Source: Spirochaetales bacterium
GTDB taxonomy: Bacteria; Spirochaetota; Spirochaetia; SZUA-6; RPPD01
Assembly: GCA_016930675.1 (NCBI GenBank)
Contig: JAFGGG010000041.1
Span: 1 to 37,301 of the forward strand
Length of the DNA stretch: 37,301 nucleotides
Reading direction: 5' to 3'
Shown here: one piece after another, positions 25,190-33,284 of the stretch
Position numbering within the stretch: position 1 is the stretch's first letter
How the letters are laid out: each line of letters begins with the position of its first letter
Translations under genes and position numbers: made by a program
The notes under the pieces: generated by a model
What the model was told of the DNA's origin: nothing
The model's database searches: none
What the model saw: only the letters and a program-made list of their open reading frames with translations

Positions 25190-25941
25190 TGAAACGCGCC
25201 CGGATTTTATTAATATGTATCATAGTTGTAAACGGATTTTTTATAGCTGCGGATTCAGAGCTGCCGGCTGACCTGACAGCAACAATAGAGAACAATCTGA
25301 GTTCTTCCCGTGATTTTTCCGCTCTGCTCACCGTAATCAAGAATAAAGACACGGAACTTGAGGATCAGGAACAGTATTACCTGTTCCGAAAGGATACTCA
25401 AGGACTTTTACTTCTTTTACAAACAAAACCGGAACCTGTAAAGGGGAGGGCTTATCTTTTAAGAAATAACGAGTTATGGCTTTATAATCCCTACGGACAG
25501 GGCTTTTCGCAGGCCACGCGAACACAAACCATATCAAATTCACTGGCCTTGGTCTCCGATATCGCGGCCTTCAGCTTTGTGAAGGACTATAAGGTCCAAA
25601 AAATTACTGCGGATGTTTTAGGAGATTATGATGTATATAAAGTAGAACTCGCGGCCAAACAGGATTCTCATTCCGTATCGCGGATCACACTCTGGATAGA
25701 AAAAACAGCTGTTCTTCCCCTTAAACTGCAGGCTTTTAACCGTAAGGGCATACAGGAACGTACCGTGTATTATCACAAGTACACCCGGACTGGCGGAGAG
25801 ATTTATCCGGTATCAATCTATATAGAAGACGCTGCCGATCCCGCGAGAAAAACCCAACTTATTTTCAGTAAGTTCAATATCCAGCCCATCCCGGATTTTG
25901 TGTTTACCCGTGCTTATCTGGAAGAGATAAACAAAGAATGA
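25189..25941 (+). CDS. LolA-like outer-membrane lipoprotein-sorting protein
   Basis: A 250-residue exported protein with an N-terminal signal peptide (MKRARILLICIIVVNGFFIAADS). The mature part has the beta-rich LolA/LolB-type pattern of the 'outer membrane lipoprotein-sorting protein' family: YLLRNNELWLYNPYG, DYDVYKVELAAKQDSHSVSRITLWIEKTAVLPLKLQAFN and IYPVSIYIEDAADPARKTQLIFSKFNI, each recognisable in part. These proteins carry lipids or lipoproteins across the periplasm, often together with RND or ABC exporters. None is adjacent here. The ATG overlaps the coaBC stop codon by one base, so translation is probably coupled. Confidence 0.75.
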   Translation: MKRARILLICIIVVNGFFIAADSELPADLTATIENNLSSSRDFSALLTVIKNKDTELEDQEQYYLFRKDTQGLLLLLQTKPEPVKGRAYLLRNNELWLYNPYGQGFSQATRTQTISNSLALVSDIAAFSFVKDYKVQKITADVLGDYDVYKVELAAKQDSHSVSRITLWIEKTAVLPLKLQAFNRKGIQERTVYYHKYTRTGGEIYPVSIYIEDAADPARKTQLIFSKFNIQPIPDFVFTRAYLEEINKE

Positions 25942-25988
25942 GCTTGGATTCATAAAAAGTGAGAACTTCCGGTTTCACTTGCCTTGTC

Positions 25989-26019
25989 TTGACAAAATTG
26001 TTAATATTTACCATATTAT
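25989..26019 (+). promoter_or_regulatory. Promoter of the tRNA cluster
   Basis: TTGACA at 25989-25994 with CATATT at 26012 (17-bp spacer) or TATTAT at 26014 (19-bp spacer), about 50 bp before tRNA-His. Confidence 0.55.
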
Positions 26020-26066
26020 CTCTGCTTTTGATGTGCCGATATTTAAAAAATGCATTATGAGTACAT

Positions 26067-26141
26067 GGTGAGTGTAGCTCAGTCGGTTAGAGCGCTAGTC
26101 TGTGGAACTAGAAGTCGTGGGTTCAATTCCCATCACTCACC
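26067..26141 (+). tRNA. tRNA-His (GTG)
   Basis: Acceptor GTGAGTG pairs with CACTCAC, with the extra G-1 (26067) opposite C73 (26141), a hallmark of tRNA-His. The anticodon loop CTGTGGA carries anticodon GTG at 26102-26104. T-arm GGTTCAATTCC. CCA is not encoded. Confidence 0.97.
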
Positions 26142-26172
26142 CTTATAAGTAAGGTTATGATTACATCGATCT

Positions 26173-26246
<74 letters not shown>

Positions 26247-26284
26247 ATATGATGGGCCGTTATCGGCGCACATTGGATTTAAAG

Positions 26285-26316
26285 CCCTCTTCTCATTTGC
26301 TGAAATGAGAAGAGGG
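26285..26316. repeat. Perfect 14-bp hairpin before tRNA-Lys
   Basis: CCCTCTTCTCATTT and AAATGAGAAGAGGG are perfect complements around the tetraloop GCTG. The stem ends one base before the 5' end of tRNA-Lys and has no T run, so it is not a standard terminator. It may be a processing signal or a transcription pause in the tRNA precursor. Confidence 0.75.
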
Positions 26317-26317
26317 A

Positions 26318-26390
26318 GGGCCGTTAGCTCAGCTGGTAGAGCAGCAGACTCTTAATCTGCGGGTCGAAGGTTCGATCCCTTCACGGCTCA
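26318..26390 (+). tRNA. tRNA-Lys (CTT)
   Basis: Acceptor GGGCCGT pairs with ACGGCTC (one G-U), discriminator A. The anticodon loop CTCTTAA gives anticodon CTT. T-arm GGTTCGATCCC. CCA is not encoded. The CTT isoacceptor reads AAG. Confidence 0.96.
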
Positions 26391-26449
26391 TAAGTCTATA
26401 CAAATAAGGGTATTATTGACCTTTTTGTATAAATTTTATATATTCATCT

Positions 26450-26532
26450 GCGAGAGTGGTGGAATTGGCAGACACGCTAGACTTAGGATCTAGTGCCTGA
26501 AAGGTGTAAGGGTTCAAGTCCCTTCTCTCGCA
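26450..26532 (+). tRNA. tRNA-Leu (TAG)
   Basis: A class II tRNA with a long variable arm (about TGCCTGAAAGGTG). Acceptor GCGAGAG pairs with CTCTCGC, discriminator A. Anticodon loop CTTAGGA, anticodon TAG. T-arm GGTTCAAGTCC. CCA is not encoded. Confidence 0.96.
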
Positions 26533-26580
26533 CTAGATGTATAAGCAGAGTGAAGAATCTGCGCGATTTCAACACTATTT

Positions 26581-26735
26581 GCATGCGGGCAGCAATTCTC
26601 ATTAAAATGAGAATTGATCCATTTAGCAGATTTGCGCCAGCGATTCTAAATTTGCCCGATTATCAAGCGATGTTTTGGTAAATGTTGATTTAATTTGATA
26701 AACATGGTGCAAATTTAGAATCGCTGGCATGCGGG
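26581..26735. repeat. Inverted-repeat element abutting tRNA-Gly
   Basis: GCATGCGGG occurs at 26581-26589 and 26727-26735; the second copy includes the tRNA-Gly 5' end. Between them lie an 11-bp perfect hairpin (26593-26616, CAATTCTCATT/AATGAGAATTG) and a 20-bp perfect inverted repeat (26636-26655 with 26709-26728) that starts GCCAGCGATT and encloses 53 bp. The 9-bp direct repeats look like a target-site duplication around a small non-autonomous element, although the 20-bp inverted repeat is not at its outer left end. No transposase is present. Confidence 0.7.
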
Positions 26736-26802
26736 AATAGCTCAGTGGTAGAGCTCCACCTTGCCAAGGTGGATGTCGCGGGTTCAAATCCCGTTTCCCG
26801 CT
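26731..26802 (+). tRNA. tRNA-Gly (GCC)
   Basis: Acceptor GCGGGAA pairs with TTCCCGC, discriminator T. The anticodon loop TTGCCAA gives anticodon GCC. T-arm GGTTCAAATCC. CCA is not encoded. Confidence 0.97.
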
Positions 26803-26805
26803 TTG

Positions 26806-26847
26806 AAAAAGGCGATTCGGAGGGTACTCTGAATCGCCTTTTCTTTT
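26806..26847 (+). terminator. Terminator of the tRNA cluster
   Basis: AAAAAGGCGATTC at 26806-26818 pairs with GAATCGCCTTTT at 26831-26842, followed by a T-rich tail. It ends the cluster before tig. Confidence 0.85.
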
Positions 26848-26939
26848 ACTTCAAAAAAAGCGCCGGTTTTTACGGCGGTGTGTGAAAAAGATACGAGTTA
26901 GCGTATGTATGCCTTAAAAGAGAAATGTAAGGAGGAAAA

Positions 26940-28286
26940 GTGATTAGTAATAAACAAGTGGATTTACAGGATAATTCTCAGGTTTTGTTAAAGATTACCG
27001 TGTCCAAAGCTGAAATAAAAAAGGAATACGATAATCTTATTAGTGAGTATTGTAATAAGGTTGCGGTCAAGGGTTTTCGTAAGGGCAAGGTACCCGCGGA
27101 GATTTTGATTAAAAAATTCGGACCGGAGTTAAAACAGGAAACAACTCAAAATATAATTCAAAAGAGTCTGGAAGAAGCTTTTGAAACCGTTGAACATAAA
27201 CCGCTGGCTTACGCCCGGCCGGAGCTGGTTGAAGAAGTGGAGCTGGATTTAGCCAAAGATCTTACATTTCAAATAAAATACGACACGTATCCGCACATAA
27301 CCTTGGGAAACTACAAGGGACTGAAAGTGGAAGAGCCGCAGGTGGAAATTACAGCGGAAGATCTTGAACGTGAATTAAAGAATTTACAGGAAAAGAACTC
27401 CATAGTAAAGGAAAAAGCCAACGCCCAGGTGGAAAAGGGCGACGTGGTTTCTATCGATTACAGCGAACTCAATGAAAACAAGGAAGAAATAGAGAACAGC
27501 AAACGCGAAGGTTTTGTTTTTGAAGTAGGTACGGGATATAACCTCTACAAAATAGATGATGACATTTTAGGGATGAAGCCGGATGAAGAAAAGGTTATAA
27601 CCAAAACCTACGATGAAACGGTTGAGTTTCCGGAACTAAAAGGAAAAACAGTCACCCTGAAGGTAACTGTAAAAAGCATAAAAACCAAAGTGCTTCCTAA
27701 AATTGATGACGAGCTTGCTCAGGATATCAGTGAGAAATATAAAACTCTGGATGATTTAAAGAAGGATATCAAAGAAAAGCTGGAAAGTGTTAAAGAGGAG
27801 CGCATACGTGAGCAGCTCTCCACGCAGCTGATCGATCAGATTACGGCACATACCCAGGTACAGATACCGGCATCCATGCTCGACATGGAGCTTGAATATA
27901 ACTGGCGTAATTTTCTGAATCAAAACCGCACTAACGAGAAAAATATGATTGATGCCCTGGCCGGACAGGGAAAGACCAAAGCAGATATTCTGAAAGAATG
28001 GCAGCCGCACGCGGAGAAAAACCTCAGATCACGCCTGGTGCTGCAGGAGATAAAAACCAAAGAGAAGATAACGGTAACGGAAGAGGAAATAGATAGTGAA
28101 ATAAAAAAATATGCCGATAATCACGGTATGGAATTTGAAAAGGCCAAGCAGTCGTACGCCCAGGCCAACATGCTCGAGATGCTTAAAGAAAGTATTACAC
28201 GCAACAAAGTATTTAAATTTCTTATTGGTGAGGCGGAATCCAAAAAGGGAAAACCCGTTAAATTTCTGGACTTACTGCAGAGTTGA
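26940..28286 (+). CDS. tig: Trigger factor (ribosome-associated chaperone)
   Basis: A 448-residue folding chaperone with peptidyl-prolyl isomerase activity. The ribosome-binding tail (about 1-120) carries the signature GFRKGKVPAEILIKKFG, close to the canonical GFRxGKxP. The FKBP-like PPIase domain is about 150-240, starting at VEKGDVVSIDY. The C-terminal helical arms are about 245-448. The start codon is GTG, with AAGGAGG at ideal spacing. It is the first gene of tig-clpP-clpX, with 29 bp to clpP. The arrangement is widespread in bacteria and couples nascent-chain folding with protein turnover. Confidence 0.95.
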   Translation: MISNKQVDLQDNSQVLLKITVSKAEIKKEYDNLISEYCNKVAVKGFRKGKVPAEILIKKFGPELKQETTQNIIQKSLEEAFETVEHKPLAYARPELVEEVELDLAKDLTFQIKYDTYPHITLGNYKGLKVEEPQVEITAEDLERELKNLQEKNSIVKEKANAQVEKGDVVSIDYSELNENKEEIENSKREGFVFEVGTGYNLYKIDDDILGMKPDEEKVITKTYDETVEFPELKGKTVTLKVTVKSIKTKVLPKIDDELAQDISEKYKTLDDLKKDIKEKLESVKEERIREQLSTQLIDQITAHTQVQIPASMLDMELEYNWRNFLNQNRTNEKNMIDALAGQGKTKADILKEWQPHAEKNLRSRLVLQEIKTKEKITVTEEEIDSEIKKYADNHGMEFEKAKQSYAQANMLEMLKESITRNKVFKFLIGEAESKKGKPVKFLDLLQS

Positions 28287-28315
28287 TATTACATTAAAGC
28301 AAAAGGAAATTGCAT

Positions 28316-28924
28316 ATGGACCACAAGTCTTCGACAATATATATCCCTAATGTAATAGAAAGAACCGGCTCTTCCGAGATCCGTTGGGATATCTACTCGC
28401 GGCTGTTAAAAGACCGGATTATTTTTCTGGATAATGAGATTGTAGATGTAAGTGCCGACCTGGTTGTGGCGCAGCTTCTGTTTTTGGATTCACAGGATCC
28501 GGAAAAGGACATCCATCTGTACATCAATTCACCCGGAGGATCGGTTACCGCCGGCTTGGCGATTTATGATACGATTCAGTATGTTAAATCAAACGTTCAA
28601 ACCATCTGTATCGGACAGGCCTCTTCAATGGCCGCTCTGATTTTAGCGGCGGGTACTCCGGGAAAGCGCTTCGCACTGCCGTCTTCACGTATGCTTATCC
28701 ATCAGCCCTGGGGCGGTGTATACGGACAGGCCGCGGATATCGGCATCCAGGCAAGAGAGATGGTACGCTTAAAAAAGCTTATTATTGAATATTTCGCCAA
28801 GCATACTCATAAAACCATAACAACTATTGCTAAAGACCTGGAAAGGGACTATTATATGAGTGCCGAAGAAGCTTGTAAATACGGCCTCATCGACCAGGTT
28901 TTTGTAAGAGAGGACCATGGGTAG
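28316..28924 (+). CDS. clpP: ATP-dependent Clp protease proteolytic subunit
   Basis: A 202-residue serine peptidase that assembles as two stacked heptamers and degrades substrates fed by ClpX. The catalytic triad is intact: Ser104 in GQASSMAA, His129 in LIHQPWGG and Asp178 in ERDYYMS. I start at the ATG at 28316, with AAAAGG upstream; a TTG at 28310 adds only two residues. The start of clpX overlaps its 3' end by 8 bp. Confidence 0.96.
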   Translation: MDHKSSTIYIPNVIERTGSSEIRWDIYSRLLKDRIIFLDNEIVDVSADLVVAQLLFLDSQDPEKDIHLYINSPGGSVTAGLAIYDTIQYVKSNVQTICIGQASSMAALILAAGTPGKRFALPSSRMLIHQPWGGVYGQAADIGIQAREMVRLKKLIIEYFAKHTHKTITTIAKDLERDYYMSAEEACKYGLIDQVFVREDHG

Positions 28925-30176
28925 ATTTACAAAAAAGAGTAACGGCTTAAAGATATGCTCCTTTTGCGGGAAAACAGCGGATTTGGCCCGCCGCCTTATC
29001 GCCGGTCCCGGAGTATATATCTGTGATGACTGTGTCAATGTCTGTAAAAAAATACTGGACGAAGAAGATGAAATTCTCTCAAGCGAGTTTATCGAGGAGA
29101 TACCGTCTCCGCAGGCCATTAAGGATTACCTTGATCAGTATGTGATCGGACAGGAACAATCCAAAAGGATCCTGTCTGTTGCGGTCTATAATCATTATAA
29201 ACGAATTTCCAAGGGCAGTTTGGTTGAAAAAGATGTTGATTTGGAAAAAGCCAATGTGCTGCTGATCGGTCCCACAGGAACGGGAAAAACTCTGCTGGCC
29301 CGTACGCTCGCCAAAAAGCTTAAAGTGCCTTTTGCCATCGCCGATGCCACTACACTGACCGAAGCCGGATATGTGGGTGAGGATGTGGAAAATATTCTCC
29401 TCAAACTGATCCAGAATGCCGGCAACAATATCGCCGCCGCGGAAAAAGGCATTGTCTACATAGATGAAATCGATAAGATCGCAAAAAAGAATGAAAATGT
29501 TTCCATTACCCGCGATGTATCCGGTGAGGGCGTGCAGCAGGCTCTGCTGAAGATTATTGAAGGTACGGTAGCTTCGGTTCCGCCACAGGGTGGAAGGAAA
29601 CATCCCAACCAGGAGATGCTGCGTATCAACACCACCAATATCCTCTTTATCTGCGGAGGAGCGTTCGTGGGGTTGGATAAAATAATTGAAACACGCATTT
29701 CCAAGCACCCTATAGGTTTTGGTGCTGACGTAAAACCTCAAAATGAGAAGGATCTTCAGGAAATATACAGCCAGATGCATCCGGACGATCTGATTAAATA
29801 CGGACTTATTCCAGAATTCGTGGGAAGACTTCCGATTGTGGTCACCTTAAACGAACTTGATATAGGACTTTTAAAACGGATTATCACAGAACCGAGGAAT
29901 TCGATCGTTAAGCAGTTTAAAGCCACTTTACTGCTTGATAATACCGAAGTACTGTTTGAAGACGGAGCTATTGAAGCCATAGCCGAGAAGGCTGTGGAGA
30001 GGAAAACCGGTGCCCGCGGTTTGCGTTCTATCATAGAATCCCTCATGGCGGATATCATGTTTGAAATACCTTCTATTAAGGGAAAGAAAAAACTGCTTAT
30101 TACAGAAGATATGATTGTAAATTCAAAAAAGCCTGAAATAGAGATAATCGACGATAACAAAAAGAAAACAGCTTAA
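28917..30176 (+). CDS. clpX: ClpX, AAA+ unfoldase of the ClpXP protease
   Basis: A 419-residue AAA+ unfoldase. The N-terminal zinc-binding domain has CSFCGK and ICDDCVNVC (C4). Walker A is GPTGTGKT, the pore-1 loop is GYVGED, Walker B is VYIDEIDKI, and the ClpP-docking IGF loop is HPIGFGAD. The C-terminal small domain carries the [22 protein letters not shown] sensor-2 region. It starts with an ATG inside the end of clpP, so the two are translationally coupled. Confidence 0.97.
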   Translation: MGRFTKKSNGLKICSFCGKTADLARRLIAGPGVYICDDCVNVCKKILDEEDEILSSEFIEEIPSPQAIKDYLDQYVIGQEQSKRILSVAVYNHYKRISKGSLVEKDVDLEKANVLLIGPTGTGKTLLARTLAKKLKVPFAIADATTLTEAGYVGEDVENILLKLIQNAGNNIAAAEKGIVYIDEIDKIAKKNENVSITRDVSGEGVQQALLKIIEGTVASVPPQGGRKHPNQEMLRINTTNILFICGGAFVGLDKIIETRISKHPIGFGADVKPQNEKDLQEIYSQMHPDDLIKYGLIPEFVGRLPIVVTLNELDIGLLKRIITEPRNSIVKQFKATLLLDNTEVLFEDGAIEAIAEKAVERKTGARGLRSIIESLMADIMFEIPSIKGKKKLLITEDMIVNSKKPEIEIIDDNKKKTA

Positions 30177-30225
30177 GGTTCTTTATTAAGTAAGCAAATA
30201 ATATTAAAAATCTTTCTCAGTTTAA

Positions 30226-30254
30226 TTGAAAAATAATTTTATTTCTCCTATTAT
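30226..30254 (+). promoter_or_regulatory. Promoter of the 30291 gene pair
   Basis: TTGAAA at 30226-30231, a 17-bp spacer and TATTAT at 30249-30254, about 37 bp before the ATG at 30291. It lies in the 114-bp gap after clpX. Confidence 0.6.
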
Positions 30255-30290
30255 TAATGAGAGATAAAACAAGCGGATAAGAGGTTTTTA

Positions 30291-30515
30291 ATGGAAAATA
30301 AAGATAACAAAATAGAAGAAAAGATCGGTGAAGGTTTGGTCAGAATCGGTGCCATGGCAAAAGCACAGGTTGATGATGTGTTAAAACGGCAAAAAGACGG
30401 AGATAAAAGACTGTTCGGTGAGATTGCCGTTGAGTTGGGTTTTGTGGATGTTGAAGCAATAATTAACTATTTAAAATCCACGCATAAGGATCTTAATAAT
30501 GTTAGTTCCAGCTGA
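30291..30515 (+). CDS. Small hypothetical protein
   Basis: A 74-residue soluble acidic/basic protein. The stretch IGEGLVRIGAMAKAQVDDVLKRQKDGD followed by RLFGEIAVELGFVD has the 'low-capacity helix-turn' pattern of the MshEN / GspE N-terminal type, in which a bacterium senses cyclic-di-GMP or pairs with an ATPase. At this length the resemblance is only suggestive. Ribosome site AAGAGG. Its last 17 bp overlap the BFN-domain gene, so the two are probably expressed together. Confidence 0.55.
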   Translation: MENKDNKIEEKIGEGLVRIGAMAKAQVDDVLKRQKDGDKRLFGEIAVELGFVDVEAIINYLKSTHKDLNNVSSS

Positions 30516-31059
30516 GGTATGGACGGTCGCCAAAGCAGAACACGGGAGTGCGGTTCTGATTAGACCGGTCGGATCCGATGTGGCTGTGCCTATTTTTATC
30601 GGACAAGCGGAGGCTCAGGCCATTTTAATCGGATTGGGAAGTATCTCCATACCCAGGCCCTTGACGCATGATTTGTTTATTTCGACGTTAAAGAATTTAA
30701 AAACTGAAATCAATAGAGTTGAGATAACAGAATTAAAAAACGATACTTTTTTTGCCCGCTTAATTGTCACACACAAAGGTAATGATATCAGTATTGACTC
30801 GCGTCCTTCGGATTGTATCGCTTTAGCCGTAAGAGTGAAGTGTCCTTTGTTTATAGATGAGTTTGTCGTGGATAAAGCCGGTATTTCCGTTAACGTGGTC
30901 AATGAGGCTGCCCAATATAATATATCGAAAACCGATAATCAAGAAAAACTTACTCAATTGAAAACCGCTCTTGATAAAGCTGTAGAAGAGGAAAACTATG
31001 AGGAAGCCGCTAAATTAAGAGACGAAATTAAAGAGCTTGAAAAGAAGAATAAAGAATGA
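30499..31059 (+). CDS. Bifunctional-nuclease-domain (DUF151) protein with UVR motif
   Basis: A 186-residue protein. The BFN/DUF151 domain is about 1-135, with PIFIGQAEAQAILIGL, RPLTHDLF and DISIDSRPSDCIALAVR, all characteristic of the family. A UVR helix hairpin is at about 150-186 (LDKAVEEENYEEAAKLRDEIKELE), as in UvrB/UvrC and ClpC-type partners. DUF151 proteins have been linked to nuclease activity or to plant defence responses; the bacterial role is unclear. It overlaps the upstream 74-residue gene. The UVR motif implies a protein partner. Confidence 0.88.
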   Translation: MLVPAEVWTVAKAEHGSAVLIRPVGSDVAVPIFIGQAEAQAILIGLGSISIPRPLTHDLFISTLKNLKTEINRVEITELKNDTFFARLIVTHKGNDISIDSRPSDCIALAVRVKCPLFIDEFVVDKAGISVNVVNEAAQYNISKTDNQEKLTQLKTALDKAVEEENYEEAAKLRDEIKELEKKNKE

Positions 31060-31219
31060 TTTTATTTGATATTTTTCCTATTTTTTAAACCCTCAATTGA
31101 ACCTGCTCCAGACTGTCATAAAAAAATATACAAAATAAGCATTGCTCATGCCGACACTATGGAAAAGGATTGTTTTTCATGTTATAAAACACTGGACAGA
31201 TTTTAATTTCATAAAAGCA

Positions 31220-31251
31220 GCCGAGCGCTTACACATAATGGAGTGCTCGGC
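31220..31251 (+). promoter_or_regulatory. Stable hairpin in the leader of the symporter gene
   Basis: GCCGAGCGCT (31220-31229) pairs with AGTGCTCGGC (31242-31251), ten pairs including one G-U. No T run follows. It lies about 28 bp before the ATG at 31280. The rest of the 220-bp gap from 31060 shows no gene. Confidence 0.5.
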
Positions 31252-31279
31252 GGTATGTGAACTGTAATGAGGAGCTAAT

Positions 31280-32512
31280 ATGAAGATTTGGGTAAAACTT
31301 TTACTGGGCATGTTGATAGCAATTATTTTCACAATCATTTTTCCGGAAGATCCTGCGGGTATTTTTACATCTCTATCTGAAGTATTTATTCATATCGGGA
31401 GCTATATCATATTTCCTCTGGTGTTATTTTCGCTTATCATGGCCACTTATGAGTTAAAACTTGAGAAACGCTTAATGAGAATTTACGGGAAACTATTTCT
31501 TTATTTAATTACCACTGCCGTGATCTTGGCGTTTCTAGGTGTAATAAGCGGACTGCTTATTCCGGGAGAACCCAGGTTCATCGGATATGATATTGAGCCC
31601 GTAGCAATTCCGGCCTTTACTGATATTATGACCAAGATTTTTCCAAAGAATTTTTTTCAGGTTTTTGCGGGTAAGGATTTTATAATATTTCTTTTACCTG
31701 TTATTGTGATCGCGGTACTGTTGGGACTTAATTATGATTACGATAAACATTATACCCGACCCGTGGTGCAATGTACCGACGGTTTGTCGCGCATAATGTA
31801 TCATATTAATTCATTTATAGTTGAGATATTCTGGATCGGTGTTATTGTGATAACATCGGCCAAATTAATTCAATTAAAAAATATTGTCGGTATCGAAGTA
31901 TATATTAATTTACTGCTTATCTTGAGTATTGATGTAATAATTGTTGTGTTCGGTGTGTTGCCCTTATTGCTGTATGCTTTCAATAATCATAAAAATCCGT
32001 ATAAATGGCTGTATGCTTCAATTGCTCCCGTACTTACCGGCCTCGTTACTGGGCAGGGTCTTATTGCAGTGGGTATGCTTGTCAAGCATGGAAAAGAAAG
32101 CATGCATATCTCACGAAAAATCGGAGGAACCGTGTTCCCATTGGCCGCGGTGTTCAGTAAAGCGGGCACGGCTTTGGTGGTAAGTGTGTCATTGGTATTC
32201 TTAAAAAAAAGTATTTTCGGACCGGAGATAGCGATTTTGGAACTACTCTGGATTTTCGGCCTGTCAATTATTATATCACTTTTTACTTCTTTATTGGACA
32301 CGGGTTTCCCCGGGCAGGGTGTATGGGCCGCTCTTATAATTATCGGACAGGACTATCCCAAAATGGGACAGCATTTGGGTTTAAGCGATATTGCTCCGCT
32401 TTTAATAAGCCTGGCCGTGGTCATTAATGTACTCACCTCATCTTTTGTGGCATATCTTGTTGCCCAACAGGAGGACTTTAAAGAAGAGATTGATATGAAG
32501 GCGTGTATTTGA
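31280..32512 (+). CDS. Dicarboxylate/amino acid:cation symporter-like membrane carrier (DAACS-like)
   Basis: A 410-residue inner-membrane carrier with about eight to ten hydrophobic helices, beginning MKIWVKLLLGMLIAIIFTIIFP, then the IFPLVLFSLIMATYEL region typical of GltP/DctA-like symporters. The C-terminal half has two re-entrant-like segments, GLVTGQGLIAVGML and GGTVFPLAAVFSKAGTALV. The canonical serine-rich and NMDGT motifs that bind substrate and Na+ in GltPh are not preserved, so the substrate may not be glutamate or a C4-dicarboxylate. Good ribosome site GAGGAG. A stable hairpin sits in the 5' leader. It is monocistronic, and nothing nearby identifies its substrate. Confidence 0.8.
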   Translation: MKIWVKLLLGMLIAIIFTIIFPEDPAGIFTSLSEVFIHIGSYIIFPLVLFSLIMATYELKLEKRLMRIYGKLFLYLITTAVILAFLGVISGLLIPGEPRFIGYDIEPVAIPAFTDIMTKIFPKNFFQVFAGKDFIIFLLPVIVIAVLLGLNYDYDKHYTRPVVQCTDGLSRIMYHINSFIVEIFWIGVIVITSAKLIQLKNIVGIEVYINLLLILSIDVIIVVFGVLPLLLYAFNNHKNPYKWLYASIAPVLTGLVTGQGLIAVGMLVKHGKESMHISRKIGGTVFPLAAVFSKAGTALVVSVSLVFLKKSIFGPEIAILELLWIFGLSIIISLFTSLLDTGFPGQGVWAALIIIGQDYPKMGQHLGLSDIAPLLISLAVVINVLTSSFVAYLVAQQEDFKEEIDMKACI

Positions 32513-32582
32513 AATAGTTGTGATCTATCTATATGCACTATTAATATCTATTAACATTAAGTAAGGGGAATTGATTTACTGT

Positions 32583-33227
32583 TTACAAAAGGAAGCGCAA
32601 TGAAACAATACCCTGAATCATGCCGCCGTCCCAAAAGGGAACACCTTCTCCGCTCCACAGATTATAAATCGGAACAAGTGCCTGAATGGAAAAACGCAGA
32701 CCCAGTCCTTCGACTATAGCCCAGTCCACAAAAAAATCACCTCGCGGATAAAGAAATCTGGCCATTTCAAAAAAATATGAGGTCATATCACTTCTGTACT
32801 GCTCTCCGTTGTCGTAAGCGAACAACGGAATTCTGATCACAAGCGACAGGCCGCCTCCCACTCCCATACCCACCTGGTCTGAAAGCCGCCACTCATAGGT
32901 AACTCTTCCGTCAATCTGGGTAGAGAGCACGAAAAAATTATCCGCCCGCTCGATATCGGCGGGGCTGGCCCGGTTATTGGCCCACTGATACTGTGTGCCG
33001 TAAAACAGACCGCCGATCTCAATTGTAATTGCGTCGATTTGATATACGGGAAAGGTAGCGCCTATTCCCTGTAATATAACCGGATTGGGCGCGCTGTCCT
33101 CTTCGGCATTACCCAGAAAAATCAATCCCAGATTCAGACTGAAGTAGGATTGGGACCATGCGCCGATGGCGCCGGCAAACAGAAAAAGAAAAACAAATAA
33201 AATCGATGTACACTTATTAATTTTCAT
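32583..33227 (-). CDS. Predicted outer-membrane beta-barrel protein
   Basis: A 214-residue exported protein with a cleavable signal peptide (MKINKCTSILFVFLFLFAGAIGAWSQS). The mature part alternates hydrophobic and polar residues in about eight segments (for example ITIEIGGLFYG, QIDGRVTYEW, MGVGGGLSLVIRIPLF, LGLRFSIQALVPIY) and ends in SLRFLL, with aromatic or hydrophobic C-terminal residues as in BAM substrates. It is a small barrel of the spirochaetal/OmpW-like size range; no specific family is claimed. Last gene of the minus-strand run from pfp. It converges on the symporter gene. Confidence 0.6.
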   Translation of the reverse strand: MKINKCTSILFVFLFLFAGAIGAWSQSYFSLNLGLIFLGNAEEDSAPNPVILQGIGATFPVYQIDAITIEIGGLFYGTQYQWANNRASPADIERADNFFVLSTQIDGRVTYEWRLSDQVGMGVGGGLSLVIRIPLFAYDNGEQYRSDMTSYFFEMARFLYPRGDFFVDWAIVEGLGLRFSIQALVPIYNLWSGEGVPFWDGGMIQGIVSLRFLL

Positions 33228-33284
33228 GATTTCTATATGTTATTATAGCACATTTTCTTTGAATGTACATATTATTTAAACTGC

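Noticed and set aside
26253..26262. Truncated second tRNA-Lys start (GGGCCGTTA)
   Set aside because: Only nine bases match and no cloverleaf can be built from what follows.
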